Below are positions 21,053 to 28,752 of a stretch of 54,998 nt of DNA, in pieces. The notes under the pieces are model-generated. The model saw only the letters and a list, made by a program, of their open reading frames with translations, ran no database searches and was not told the DNA's origin. Source of the DNA: Gammaproteobacteria bacterium (lineage in GTDB: Bacteria; Pseudomonadota; Gammaproteobacteria; Pseudomonadales; Azotimanducaceae); NCBI GenBank assembly GCA_002725995.1, contig PBRQ01000079.1, forward strand, positions 1 through 54,998, read 5' to 3'. Numbering within the stretch: position 1 is the stretch's first letter; each line of letters begins with the position of its first letter. The position numbers and the translations under genes are program-made.

Positions 21053-21399
21053 GTAAGAAAAGGGATGCAAGGTTAAAAAGGGCGCGGCGCGGTCGTAAGC
21101 ATATGCTGGATTTGGCGGTGCCACGGCTATGTGTCTACAGGTCTCCTCGACATATATATGCGCAGATAATTTCGGCATCTGGGGATAGCGTGCAGGCTGC
21201 GGCTTCGACTCTTGATAAGTCACTTCGAGAAGGTGCTACCGGAAATATTGAAGGAGCATCGGAAGTTGGAAAATTGATTGCTGAGCGAGCGAAGCAAGCT
21301 GGTGTGGAAAGAGTCGCTTTCGATCGGTCTGGTTATAAGTATCACGGCCGGGTAAAAGCGTTAGCAGAAGCTGCGCGTGAAGGTGGACTGCAGTTCTAA
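21049..21399 (+). CDS. rplR: 50S ribosomal protein L18
   Basis: L18 binds 5S rRNA with L5. It has 116 residues (E. coli 117), with [34 protein letters not shown] and the [26 protein letters not shown] end. Its start lies in a tandem duplication: a short upstream ATG opens a five-codon reading frame that ends on this ATG. No strong ribosome site is seen apart from GACGAGATG just before the upstream copy, so coupling is plausible. Confidence 0.97.
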   Translation: MSKKRDARLKRARRGRKHMLDLAVPRLCVYRSPRHIYAQIISASGDSVQAAASTLDKSLREGATGNIEGASEVGKLIAERAKQAGVERVAFDRSGYKYHGRVKALAEAAREGGLQF

Positions 21400-21430
21400 A
21401 AAGAATTGCGAGACTATTTGAGGACAAGTA

Positions 21431-21934
21431 ATGGCGTATAACGACCAGGAAAACGAAGAAGGCATCCAGGAGAAACTGGTTCAGGTAAATCGTGTAGCCA
21501 AAGTCGTAAAAGGTGGACGCATCTTTGGTTTCACTGCCCTGACAGTGGTTGGCGATGGTAATGGCAGGGTTGGCTTTGGTCGCGGAAAAGCGCGGGAGGT
21601 TCCACTTGCCATACAAAAGGCAATGGAGGCCGCCCGACGAAACATGATTCAAGTTGACCTGGATGGGTCAACGATTCAATACCCAATTACCGCTCGTCAT
21701 GGTGCATCAAAAATCTATATGCAACCTGCTTCTGAGGGAACGGGCGTAATTGCTGGGAAGACGATGAGAGCCGTATTAGAGGTTGCCGGCGTTCGAAACG
21801 TATTGGCTAAGTGCTACGGCTCAACTAACCCTGTAAATGTCATTCGGGCGACTTTCAGAGGTCTACAGAACATGAGGTCTCCCGAGGGCATTGCGGAGAA
21901 ACGCGGCCTGACCGTAGAAGAGATGATGGGTTAA
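21431..21934 (+). CDS. rpsE: 30S ribosomal protein S5
   Basis: S5 affects decoding fidelity and the mRNA entry helicase. Its 167 residues are the same length as E. coli, with the [27 protein letters not shown] double-stranded RNA-binding region and the C-terminal S5 domain ([32 protein letters not shown]). It has a good AGGACAAGTA site before the ATG. Confidence 0.98.
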   Translation: MAYNDQENEEGIQEKLVQVNRVAKVVKGGRIFGFTALTVVGDGNGRVGFGRGKAREVPLAIQKAMEAARRNMIQVDLDGSTIQYPITARHGASKIYMQPASEGTGVIAGKTMRAVLEVAGVRNVLAKCYGSTNPVNVIRATFRGLQNMRSPEGIAEKRGLTVEEMMG

Positions 21935-21937
21935 GAA

Positions 21938-22123
21938 ATGGCTGCTAAAAAGATCAAAGTTACATTGACCAAGAGCCCAATTGGCCGGCTGAAAACTCAC
22001 AAAAACTGTGTCACAGGCTTAGGCCTCAAGAAAATCAGACAAACAGTTGAAGTTGATGATACGGCTGCAGTGAGAGGCATGATTAACAAGGTTTCTTACA
22101 TGGTCAGTGTCGACGGTGAATAA
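21938..22123 (+). CDS. rpmD: 50S ribosomal protein L30
   Basis: L30 is a small late 50S protein. Its 61 residues read [35 protein letters not shown], the family signature. It starts three bases after the rpsE stop (TAAGAAATG), typical of tight coupling in spc. Confidence 0.97.
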   Translation: MAAKKIKVTLTKSPIGRLKTHKNCVTGLGLKKIRQTVEVDDTAAVRGMINKVSYMVSVDGE

Positions 22124-22142
22124 TCAGGAAGGAAAATCTGCA

Positions 22143-22577
22143 ATGCGACTAAATACTTTGAAGTCCGCAAAAGGCCAAAAATCCCAGCAGAAGCGAGTAG
22201 GTCGCGGTATGGGCAGTGGTTTGGGCAAAACATGTGGTCGGGGCCACAATGGGCAGAAATCCAGGACGGGCGGTCGAATACGGCCCGGTTTTGAGGGCGG
22301 CCAGCAGCCACTGCAGATGCGGCTGCCAAAATTTGGTTTCAATTCCAGTAAAGCAAGGGTAGCCGCGGAAGTAACCCTGTCTGAACTTGATAGGCTAACT
22401 GAAGACGTTATTAGTCTTCAGGTTCTTAAGGATTCGGATGTAATAAGCGGCGTTATGGTCCGTGCCAAGGTGATGCTTTCAGGTGAGATAACCCGGGCAA
22501 TTACACTCCAGGGTATAGGCGCCACAAAAGGTGCCCGGGCAGCTATTGAAGCTGCTGGCGGAAAGGTAGAAGAGTAA
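22143..22577 (+). CDS. rplO: 50S ribosomal protein L15
   Basis: L15 is a late-assembly scaffold protein of the 50S core. Its 144 residues equal E. coli L15, starting [30 protein letters not shown], with the glycine- and arginine-rich N-terminal arm. The ATG at 22143 has AGGAAGG upstream; the earlier in-frame ATG at 22107 overlaps rpmD and adds residues not found in the family. Confidence 0.97.
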   Translation: MRLNTLKSAKGQKSQQKRVGRGMGSGLGKTCGRGHNGQKSRTGGRIRPGFEGGQQPLQMRLPKFGFNSSKARVAAEVTLSELDRLTEDVISLQVLKDSDVISGVMVRAKVMLSGEITRAITLQGIGATKGARAAIEAAGGKVEE

Positions 22578-22587
22578 CGAGATAAGA

Positions 22588-23913
22588 ATGGCAAGTTCAC
22601 TGGCACAAGGTAAGGCAATGGCGACGGGAGGCGGGTTAACCGAGCTGCGTCAGCGCCTGCTGTATGTGTTGATAGCCATAGTTGTATACCGAGTGGGCAG
22701 CCATATCCCAATACCGGGGATAGATCCAGAGCGCCTGCGATCACTTTTTGACCAGCAGCAGGGAGGCATACTCGATCTCTTCAATATGTTTTCTGGTGGT
22801 GCGCTTGAGCGGATGAGTATATTTGCGTTGGGGATAATGCCTTATATCTCGGCCTCGATTATTACTCAGTTACTTGTTGCGACTACACCGTCACTGCAGC
22901 AGTTACGAAAAGAGGGTGATGCCGGGCGGAGGAAGATTTCCCAGTACACGCGCTATGGGACACTAGCGCTCGCGACTGTTCAAGGTTTTGCAATGAGTAG
23001 CGGCCTCGCTTCCCAGGGGTTGTCTTATGCGGGCAATTTTTCCTTCCACTTTGTTGCGGTCACAACACTCGTAACAGGCGCTATGTTTTTGATGTGGCTG
23101 GGTGAGCAGGTAACCGAACGTGGTGTTGGAAATGGTATTTCAATAATAATTTTTACAGGAATTGTGTCGGGCTTCCCCAGTGCCATTGGCCAGTCTTTTG
23201 AGCAGGCCAGGCAGGGAGAGATATCGATCCTGGCTTTGTTGATCATAGGTTCGCTGGCTGTTGCGGTTGTGGCATTTGTTGTTTTTGTAGAGCGTGGGCA
23301 GCGAAGAATTACAATCAATTACGCTAGGCGACAACAAGGCCGGCGGATGTATCAACAGCAGAGCAGCCATTTGCCCTTGAAGGTGAATATGGCTGGAGTT
23401 ATTCCTGCCATATTCGCAAGCAGCCTTTTGCTGTTTCCAGCATCACTGGGACAGTGGTTTGGTCAGTCAGAAGGCATGGAGTGGTTACAGGAATTAAGTC
23501 TGCAGATTGCTCCGGGACAACCGCTCAATGTAATTCTTTTCTCGATAGGGATTATCTTTTTCTGCTTTTGGTATACAGCAATAATGTTTAACCCCAAAGA
23601 AGTTGCCGATAATCTGAAAAAGTCGGGTGCTTTTATCCCCGGATACAGACCAGGAGATCAGACAGCACGTCATATTGATACGATTCTCACCAGGCTCACA
23701 TTGTTTGGCTCTTTGTATATGACGGCGGTTTGCTTAATGCCACAATTCCTTGTCGTACAGTTCAATATAACGTTCCAACTTGGTGGGACAGCCCTGCTGA
23801 TTGTGGTTGTGGTTGTGATGGACCTTATGTCTCAGATACAAACACATCTGATGTCGCATCAGTATGAGTCATTAATGAAAAAATCCAATTTGCAGAACTT
23901 TGGGCGAAGGTAA
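22588..23913 (+). CDS. secY: Preprotein translocase subunit SecY
   Basis: SecY is the channel of the Sec translocon, with SecE and SecG, exporting unfolded preproteins across the inner membrane with SecA. Its 441 residues (E. coli 443) show ten hydrophobic segments. Conserved parts include [23 protein letters not shown] near TM1, the plug-region IPGID...[20 protein letters not shown], and the cytosolic [19 protein letters not shown] loop. It sits between rplO and rpmJ as in other gammaproteobacteria. Confidence 0.98.
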   Translation: MASSLAQGKAMATGGGLTELRQRLLYVLIAIVVYRVGSHIPIPGIDPERLRSLFDQQQGGILDLFNMFSGGALERMSIFALGIMPYISASIITQLLVATTPSLQQLRKEGDAGRRKISQYTRYGTLALATVQGFAMSSGLASQGLSYAGNFSFHFVAVTTLVTGAMFLMWLGEQVTERGVGNGISIIIFTGIVSGFPSAIGQSFEQARQGEISILALLIIGSLAVAVVAFVVFVERGQRRITINYARRQQGRRMYQQQSSHLPLKVNMAGVIPAIFASSLLLFPASLGQWFGQSEGMEWLQELSLQIAPGQPLNVILFSIGIIFFCFWYTAIMFNPKEVADNLKKSGAFIPGYRPGDQTARHIDTILTRLTLFGSLYMTAVCLMPQFLVVQFNITFQLGGTALLIVVVVVMDLMSQIQTHLMSHQYESLMKKSNLQNFGRR

Positions 23914-23951
23914 TCTGTTACCTGAACCGTCCGTTTGGATCGGAGTGAATT

Positions 23952-24065
23952 ATGAAAGTTAGAGCGTCAGTAAGAAAAATGTGCCGTAATTGCAGGGTCA
24001 TTCGGCGTAAAGGAGTAGTGCGGGTGATCTGCACAGAACCACGACATAAACAACGCCAGGGTTAA
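23952..24065 (+). CDS. rpmJ: 50S ribosomal protein L36, zinc-binding type
   Basis: This 37-residue protein begins [14 protein letters not shown]. Cys11, Cys14, Cys27 and His32 form the complete zinc-binding set of the C+ paralogue. The ATG is preceded by CGGAGTGAATT. It ends 24 bases before rpsM. Its length is usual for the L36 family (37-38). Confidence 0.96.
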   Translation: MKVRASVRKMCRNCRVIRRKGVVRVICTEPRHKQRQG

Positions 24066-24089
24066 TCTGGATCAAGAGGAGCAAGTTTG

Positions 24090-24446
24090 ATGGCTCGTTT
24101 AGCTGGAATCAATATTCCCGACAATAAACATGCAGGGATTTCCCTGACATACATTTATGGTATCGGTCGAACTACCGCAAGAGATCTGTGTGAACAAACC
24201 GGTGTTAGTCATAACGCAAAAGTACAGGATCTGACGGAGGAAGAGCTCGATAAATTACGAGCAGAGATTAGCAAGTTAACCATAGAAGGTGATTTGCGCC
24301 GTGAGGTTCAGTTGAATGTAAAACGACTGCTTGATCTCGGATGTAATCGAGGTATTCGCCATCGCAGAAATTTGCCTGTACATGGGCAACGAACTAAGAC
24401 GAACGCTAGGACTCGCAAAGGTCCAAAGCGACCGATTCGCAAGTAA
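24090..24446 (+). CDS. rpsM: 30S ribosomal protein S13
   Basis: S13 contacts the P-site tRNA and bridges to the 50S subunit. Its 118 residues equal E. coli S13: [26 protein letters not shown], then [32 protein letters not shown]. The ATG has AAGAGGAG upstream; a TTG directly before it is in frame but unlikely. The 24-base gap after rpmJ leaves no room for a separate leader like the E. coli alpha-operon S4 pseudoknot, unless it uses rpmJ sequence. Confidence 0.97.
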   Translation: MARLAGINIPDNKHAGISLTYIYGIGRTTARDLCEQTGVSHNAKVQDLTEEELDKLRAEISKLTIEGDLRREVQLNVKRLLDLGCNRGIRHRRNLPVHGQRTKTNARTRKGPKRPIRK

Positions 24447-24472
24447 TCATGCTGAATAAACGATTCGCAAGT
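24433..24472 (+). repeat. 12-bp direct repeat from the rpsM 3' end
   Basis: CGATTCGCAAGT, which encodes the last codons of rpsM at 24433-24444, is repeated exactly at 24461-24472 in the rpsM-rpsK gap, 28 bases later and just before the rpsK start. It suggests a small duplication or rearrangement at this junction. Confidence 0.6.
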
Positions 24473-24482
24473 GAGCTGATAA

Positions 24483-24962
24483 ATGTCTGAAACCGAAACT
24501 GAAAATGAAACTACCGCTGAAGTAGAAGCTGTAACTGAAGCAGGAGTTGAAACTCCAGTTGCTACAGATACGGAGCAAAAAGCAGCGGCACCTGCCAGGC
24601 GTCGTGGAAAACGGCAGGTGGCTGATGGACTGGCACACATCCATGCATCCTTTAACAATACGATCATTACTATTACTGATCGCCAGGGTGGCGCTTTATC
24701 CTGGGCAACTGCTGGAGGGTCTGGTTTCCGGGGTGCTCGTAAGAGCACACCATTTGCAGCACAGGTGGCGGCAGAGAGAGCCGGCAATGCGGCACTGGAG
24801 TACGGAATGCAAAACCTCGAAGTCTTTGTTAAGGGTCCTGGGCCTGGCAGAGAGGCTGCTGTAAGAGCTCTGAACGCAGTTGGGTACAGGATTACCAACA
24901 TAACTGATGTAACGCCTATACCACACAACGGATGCAGACCACCTAAGAAGCGGCGTGTTTAA
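24483..24962 (+). CDS. rpsK: 30S ribosomal protein S11 with acidic N-terminal extension
   Basis: S11 is part of the 30S platform near the mRNA exit. The core ([23 protein letters not shown] to [13 protein letters not shown]) is complete and ordinary. The protein has 159 residues against about 129 in E. coli. The extra part is an N-terminal extension of roughly 30 residues with ten acidic residues among the first 31, mixed with Thr, Ala and Val, followed by a basic stretch (PARRRGKR). No in-frame ATG lies between 24483 and the core, so the extension is probably translated. The 12-bp direct repeat just upstream hints that the 5' end was rearranged. Confidence 0.94.
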   Translation: MSETETENETTAEVEAVTEAGVETPVATDTEQKAAAPARRRGKRQVADGLAHIHASFNNTIITITDRQGGALSWATAGGSGFRGARKSTPFAAQVAAERAGNAALEYGMQNLEVFVKGPGPGREAAVRALNAVGYRITNITDVTPIPHNGCRPPKKRRV

Positions 24963-24977
24963 TTAAGGAGATTAGTA

Positions 24978-25598
24978 ATGGCCAGATATCTCGGCCCAAA
25001 GTTGAAATTGTCCAGGCGTGAAGGCACCGATCTGTTCCTAAAAAGTGGCGTTAGGCCACTGGAATCAAAATGTCGTGCAGATACCGTCCCAGGTCAGCAC
25101 GGACAGCGCCGTACAAGGCTCACAGACTATGCAGTTCAACTCCGTGAAAAACAGAAAGTACGCAGGTTGTATGGTGTTCTGGAAAAGCAGTTTCGTAACT
25201 ATTACATGAAAGCTGATCGACAGAAAGGCGCTACCGGCGAGAACCTGCTGAGAATATTAGAGAGGCGGCTGGACAACGTTGTTTACCGTATGGGTTTTGG
25301 TTCAACCCGGGCGGAATCGCGTCAACTGGTGTCCCATAAATCCATTTTGGTTAACGGAAACATAATCAACATCGCTTCCTATCAGGTCGAAGTAGGTGAC
25401 ACCGTGTCCATCCGAGAGAAGTCAAAAAAGCAGTTAAGAATTCAGGGTGCGCTGGCCCAGTCTGCACAACGTACCCCGGTAGAGTGGGTGGACGTCAATA
25501 CAGATAAACTGGAAGGCCTGTTTAGGGCTTATCCAATGCGTGAGGAACTACCACAGGAAATCAACGAAAACCTGATTGTTGAGTTGTACTCGAAGTAA
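24978..25598 (+). CDS. rpsD: 30S ribosomal protein S4
   Basis: S4 is a primary assembly protein and, in E. coli, the repressor of the alpha operon. Its 206 residues equal E. coli S4. The N-terminal [21 protein letters not shown] is typical. The S4 RNA-binding domain ([14 protein letters not shown]...ILVNG) is intact. TTAAGGAG lies before the ATG. Confidence 0.98.
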   Translation: MARYLGPKLKLSRREGTDLFLKSGVRPLESKCRADTVPGQHGQRRTRLTDYAVQLREKQKVRRLYGVLEKQFRNYYMKADRQKGATGENLLRILERRLDNVVYRMGFGSTRAESRQLVSHKSILVNGNIINIASYQVEVGDTVSIREKSKKQLRIQGALAQSAQRTPVEWVDVNTDKLEGLFRAYPMREELPQEINENLIVELYSK

Positions 25599-25649
25599 GA
25601 AAGCTGGGAAGTTAATTTTGTCTATAGATACATTTAGGAAGGTATATTT

Positions 25650-26651
25650 ATGCCCCATTCGTCACTAGAGTTTTTAACACCAAAGCATATCCAGGTTGAG
25701 CAAACCAGCGAGACCAGAGCGACGGTTGTCCTTGAGCCGCTTGAAAGAGGGTTTGGTCATACTTTGGGTAATGCCCTGCGCAGAATTCTGCTTTCCTCAA
25801 TGCCAGGCTGCGCTATTGTTGAAACGGAGATTGATGGCGTACTCCATGAGTACAGCACGATTGAAGGCGTGCAGGAAGATGTCATTGAGATACTGCTGAA
25901 CCTGAAGGGTGTCGCCGTGAAACTCAATGCCGCAGACGAAGCTGAGCTTACCCTGGACAAGCAAGGTGTCGGTGTTGTCACTGCAGGCGACTTTCAGTTG
26001 GACCATGATGTGGAAATTGCAAATCCGGATCACGTGATCGCGAATTTGAATGAAAATGGACACCTGAAGCTGCGAGTCAAAGTAGGCCGAGGCCGTGGCT
26101 ATGAACCAGCAGATGTTCGTACAACGGACGAGGAAGAAGGTCGAATAATAGGTAGCCTGCCTCTGGATGCATCATATAGCCCAGTCCGTCGGGTTTCCTA
26201 TAAGGTTGATAGTGCACGTGTCGAGCAGAGGACTGACCTGGATAAACTTATCCTTGACCTCGAAACCAACGGCACGCTTGACCCAGAGGAAGCCATTCGT
26301 CGCGCAGCAACAATTTTGCAGCAGCAGGTTGAAGTGTTTGTTGACCTGGAGAGTGAGAAAGAGCCAGAACCCGAAGAGCATGAGGATGAGATTGACCCAA
26401 TTCTTCTCAGGCCCGTTGATGACCTTGAGCTCACGGTCCGGTCAGCAAACTGTCTAAAGGCCGAAAATATTTACTACATTGGTGATCTGATTCGCCGAAC
26501 TGAAGTTGAGCTGTTAAAAACACCAAACCTTGGTAAGAAGTCGCTTACTGAAATTAAGGATGTGCTTGCTTCGCGGGGATTGTCGCTTGGTATGAGACTT
26601 GAAAACTGGCCGCCATCCAGCTTGCGTGGTGATGATCGGCTGCTAGGTTAA
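25650..26651 (+). CDS. rpoA: RNA polymerase alpha subunit
   Basis: Alpha dimerises to start core assembly, and its C-terminal domain binds UP elements and activators. It has 333 residues (E. coli 329). The N-terminal domain has [27 protein letters not shown] slightly longer acidic linker ([14 protein letters not shown]) precedes the C-terminal domain with [20 protein letters not shown], which includes the DNA-binding Arg265 equivalent. AGGAAGG lies before the ATG. Confidence 0.98.
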   Translation: MPHSSLEFLTPKHIQVEQTSETRATVVLEPLERGFGHTLGNALRRILLSSMPGCAIVETEIDGVLHEYSTIEGVQEDVIEILLNLKGVAVKLNAADEAELTLDKQGVGVVTAGDFQLDHDVEIANPDHVIANLNENGHLKLRVKVGRGRGYEPADVRTTDEEEGRIIGSLPLDASYSPVRRVSYKVDSARVEQRTDLDKLILDLETNGTLDPEEAIRRAATILQQQVEVFVDLESEKEPEPEEHEDEIDPILLRPVDDLELTVRSANCLKAENIYYIGDLIRRTEVELLKTPNLGKKSLTEIKDVLASRGLSLGMRLENWPPSSLRGDDRLLG

Positions 26652-26742
26652 GGGGTCGGAGTAGAAACTCAGACCGTGGATAGAAATTTGGGTTGGATGA
26701 GGCTTAGAGAGCTTAGCCTGACCCCCGCTAGGGATTTGTGTA

Positions 26743-27150
26743 ATGCGCCATAGAAAAAGTGGTAGGCAGTTAAATAGAAATTCATCGCATCGTAAGGCGA
26801 TGTTTCGCAATATGACCTGTTCCTTATTCGAGCATGAAGTGATTAAGACCACTGTGCCGAAAGCAAAGGAGTTGAGGCGTGTCGCGGAACCACTCATTAC
26901 GCTGGCAAAAAGTGATTCGGTGGCAAATCGACGTTTGGCATTCTCCCGTACCCGCAGCAAAAAGACTGTTGGTAAGTTGTTCGGAGAGCTTGGTCCACGC
27001 TACGAGAATAGGCCAGGAGGATACACAAGGATTCTCAAGGCAGGATTCCGGCCAGGTGATGCAGCGCCAATGGCATTTGTTGAGCTCGTTGATCGACCAA
27101 TTCCTGATGAGGATTTTGATGGTGATGAAATAGAAGATGACGACGAGTAG
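26743..27150 (+). CDS. rplQ: 50S ribosomal protein L17
   Basis: L17 lies near the tunnel exit. It has 135 residues (E. coli 127), starting [24 protein letters not shown]. The core is conserved through [27 protein letters not shown], then an acidic tail ([15 protein letters not shown]) extends it. The 91-base gap after rpoA includes GGGGTC (26652-26657) and GACCCC (26720-26725), which could pair at long range. It is the last gene of the block, followed by a strong terminator. Confidence 0.97.
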   Translation: MRHRKSGRQLNRNSSHRKAMFRNMTCSLFEHEVIKTTVPKAKELRRVAEPLITLAKSDSVANRRLAFSRTRSKKTVGKLFGELGPRYENRPGGYTRILKAGFRPGDAAPMAFVELVDRPIPDEDFDGDEIEDDDE

Positions 27151-27172
27151 GATGTAATCCTGAGTAATGCTC

Positions 27173-27199
27173 AAGGCCGGTTAATACCGGCCTTTTTTT
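27173..27199 (+). terminator. Intrinsic terminator of the ribosomal operon
   Basis: AAGGCCGG, loop TTAATA, CCGGCCTT, followed directly by a run of seven T (27193-27199). This is a textbook Rho-independent terminator 22 bases after the rplQ stop. Confidence 0.92.
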
Positions 27200-27200
27200 C

Positions 27201-27286
27201 ATTTAGACTTTTGATTCAAACGATTTCCAATTCGAACTTTTTTATTCGAGCTTTTCAGATTAGAGCTTTTTCAATTCGAGCTATAG
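27201..27286 (+). repeat. Degenerate A+T-rich tandem repeat before the aminotransferase
   Basis: Six imperfect units of a consensus close to ATTCGAGCTTTT start at 27201, 27214, 27230, 27244, 27259 and 27274, a period of 13 to 16 bases. The last four are the most alike. The array fills the whole space between the rplQ terminator and the ribosome site (AGGGG, 27285-27289) of the next gene, where its promoter would have to lie. Confidence 0.6.
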
Positions 27287-27296
27287 GGGCAGTGGA

Positions 27297-28475
27297 ATGT
27301 ACCAATCTTTTAACCCAACAGTAAGGACTCTAATGGGTCCTGGACCTTCGGATGTTAATCCCCGGGTACTAAGTGCGATGGCGAGGCCAACGATTGGTCA
27401 TCTCGACCCTGAGTTTATTCGCCTGATGGATGAGATAAAGTCTCTGCTCCAATTTGCATTTCAAACCAAAAATAAACTGACCATCCCGGTATCGGCCCCT
27501 GGTAGCGCTGGCATGGAAATCTGCTTTGTAAATCTGGTGGAAGCCGGTGACAAAGTCGTGATTTGTCAGAACGGTGTCTTTGGCATGCGAATGGCAGACA
27601 ATGTCAGGCGCCTGGGTGGCCAAGTGATACTTGTTGAGGACGAATGGGGAAGAGCCGTAAGTCCGCAGAAGCTGGAGGATACGCTTGGAGAGCACCCGGA
27701 CACTAAGATCGTTGCCTTCGTGCATGCTGAGACCTCGACTGGTGTTCGTTCAGACGCAAAGACTCTGTGTGCGATTGCAAAGAAGAATGGTTGCATGACG
27801 ATTGTTGATTGCGTGACTTCCCTTGGTGGATGTGACGTGAACCTTGATGAGTGGGAGGTGGACGCAGCCTATAGCGGTACCCAAAAGTGCCTGTCCTGTG
27901 CGCCTGGCATATCACCGGTTAGCTTCAGCGACCGGGCAGTAGAGGTAATAAAGTCACGGGAGACGCCGGTGAGTTCCTGGTTTATGGACCTGAACCTGGT
28001 TATGGGCTATTGGGGTGAGGGACAAACCAGGGCTTACCATCACACGGCCCCGGTCAATGCCCTGTATGGATTGCATGAAGCACTCTTGGTTCTTTCCAAT
28101 GAGGGCCTCGAGGCCAGTTGGGCCAGGCACGAAAAAAATCACATGGCGTTGAAGGCCGGCGCCAAAGCACTGGGTTTGTCATTTATCGTACCAGAAGCCG
28201 AAAGGCTGCCGCAGCTTAATGCGATAACTATTCCTGATGGGGTAGATGAGGCGACTATCAGGCGCGAGCTTCTGACGCAGTTCAACCTTGAAATTGGTGC
28301 GGGGCTCGGTGTTCTTGCAGGTAAGGTCTGGCGCATTGGTCTGATGGGATATGCCAGTAACCCCCGCAATGTACTCCTGTGCATAACTGCTCTTGAGGCG
28401 GTTCTGTCGCAGTACAACGCACACATTAACAAGGGCGAGGCGATAGAAGCCGTAAGGCAGGCCTATTCAAGCTGA
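27297..28475 (+). CDS. Alanine/serine-glyoxylate aminotransferase family protein (class V)
   Basis: A PLP-dependent class V aminotransferase of the alanine-glyoxylate / serine-pyruvate family. It has 392 residues. Lys197 in SGTQKCLSCAPG is the predicted Schiff-base lysine, Asp171 (IVDCVTSLGG) should contact the PLP ring nitrogen, and YHHT and KVWRIGLMG match the substrate-side motifs of human AGT. The probable reaction is transamination of glyoxylate with Ala or Ser, but substrate (including phosphonate or purine-derived amines in related enzymes) cannot be fixed from sequence. It stands alone between the ribosomal terminator and uvrA, where Pseudomonas has other genes. The start has AGGGG eight bases upstream. 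Confidence 0.9.
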   Translation: MYQSFNPTVRTLMGPGPSDVNPRVLSAMARPTIGHLDPEFIRLMDEIKSLLQFAFQTKNKLTIPVSAPGSAGMEICFVNLVEAGDKVVICQNGVFGMRMADNVRRLGGQVILVEDEWGRAVSPQKLEDTLGEHPDTKIVAFVHAETSTGVRSDAKTLCAIAKKNGCMTIVDCVTSLGGCDVNLDEWEVDAAYSGTQKCLSCAPGISPVSFSDRAVEVIKSRETPVSSWFMDLNLVMGYWGEGQTRAYHHTAPVNALYGLHEALLVLSNEGLEASWARHEKNHMALKAGAKALGLSFIVPEAERLPQLNAITIPDGVDEATIRRELLTQFNLEIGAGLGVLAGKVWRIGLMGYASNPRNVLLCITALEAVLSQYNAHINKGEAIEAVRQAYSS

Positions 28476-28520
28476 TATATCCTCTTGACCTTGCCGCGCG
28501 TATTAACGGGTGGATAGGTA

Positions 28521-28672
28521 GCTAGCAGAATGTTGCCCCTGGCTTCTCTCCTCCGCGGCTTGCGGCTCTCCGAGCTCCCAAAACTAGGTCAGGAGCCCTT
28601 GAGGCCTCCATATCTAGTTTTGCGCTGCGCCTGAAGGCTTCAGAGAGAAACCAGGGGCAACCTCCTGCTTGC
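28521..28672. repeat. 152-bp imperfect palindromic element
   Basis: The two halves are complementary over most of the length. The outer arms 28521-28531 and 28662-28672 match at 8 of 11 positions. Arms 28532-28550 and 28643-28661 match at 18 of 19 (GTTGCCCCTGG...CTCTC with GAGAG...CCAGGGGCAAC). The inner arms CAAAACTAG (28579-28587) and CTAGTTTTG (28614-28622) are perfect. The sequence between is GC-rich and partly complementary. It lies between the convergent aminotransferase and uvrA genes. It may be a MITE/REP-like repeat or a bidirectional termination structure. The whole gene-free stretch is 28476-28752. Confidence 0.65.
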
Positions 28673-28752
28673 GCGACAATATTCGTGGAATCAATGTACG
28701 TGATGACAGCTTTGCCAAAAGTAAAAGGTAACGAATCTTTAGGTTTGGCGGG

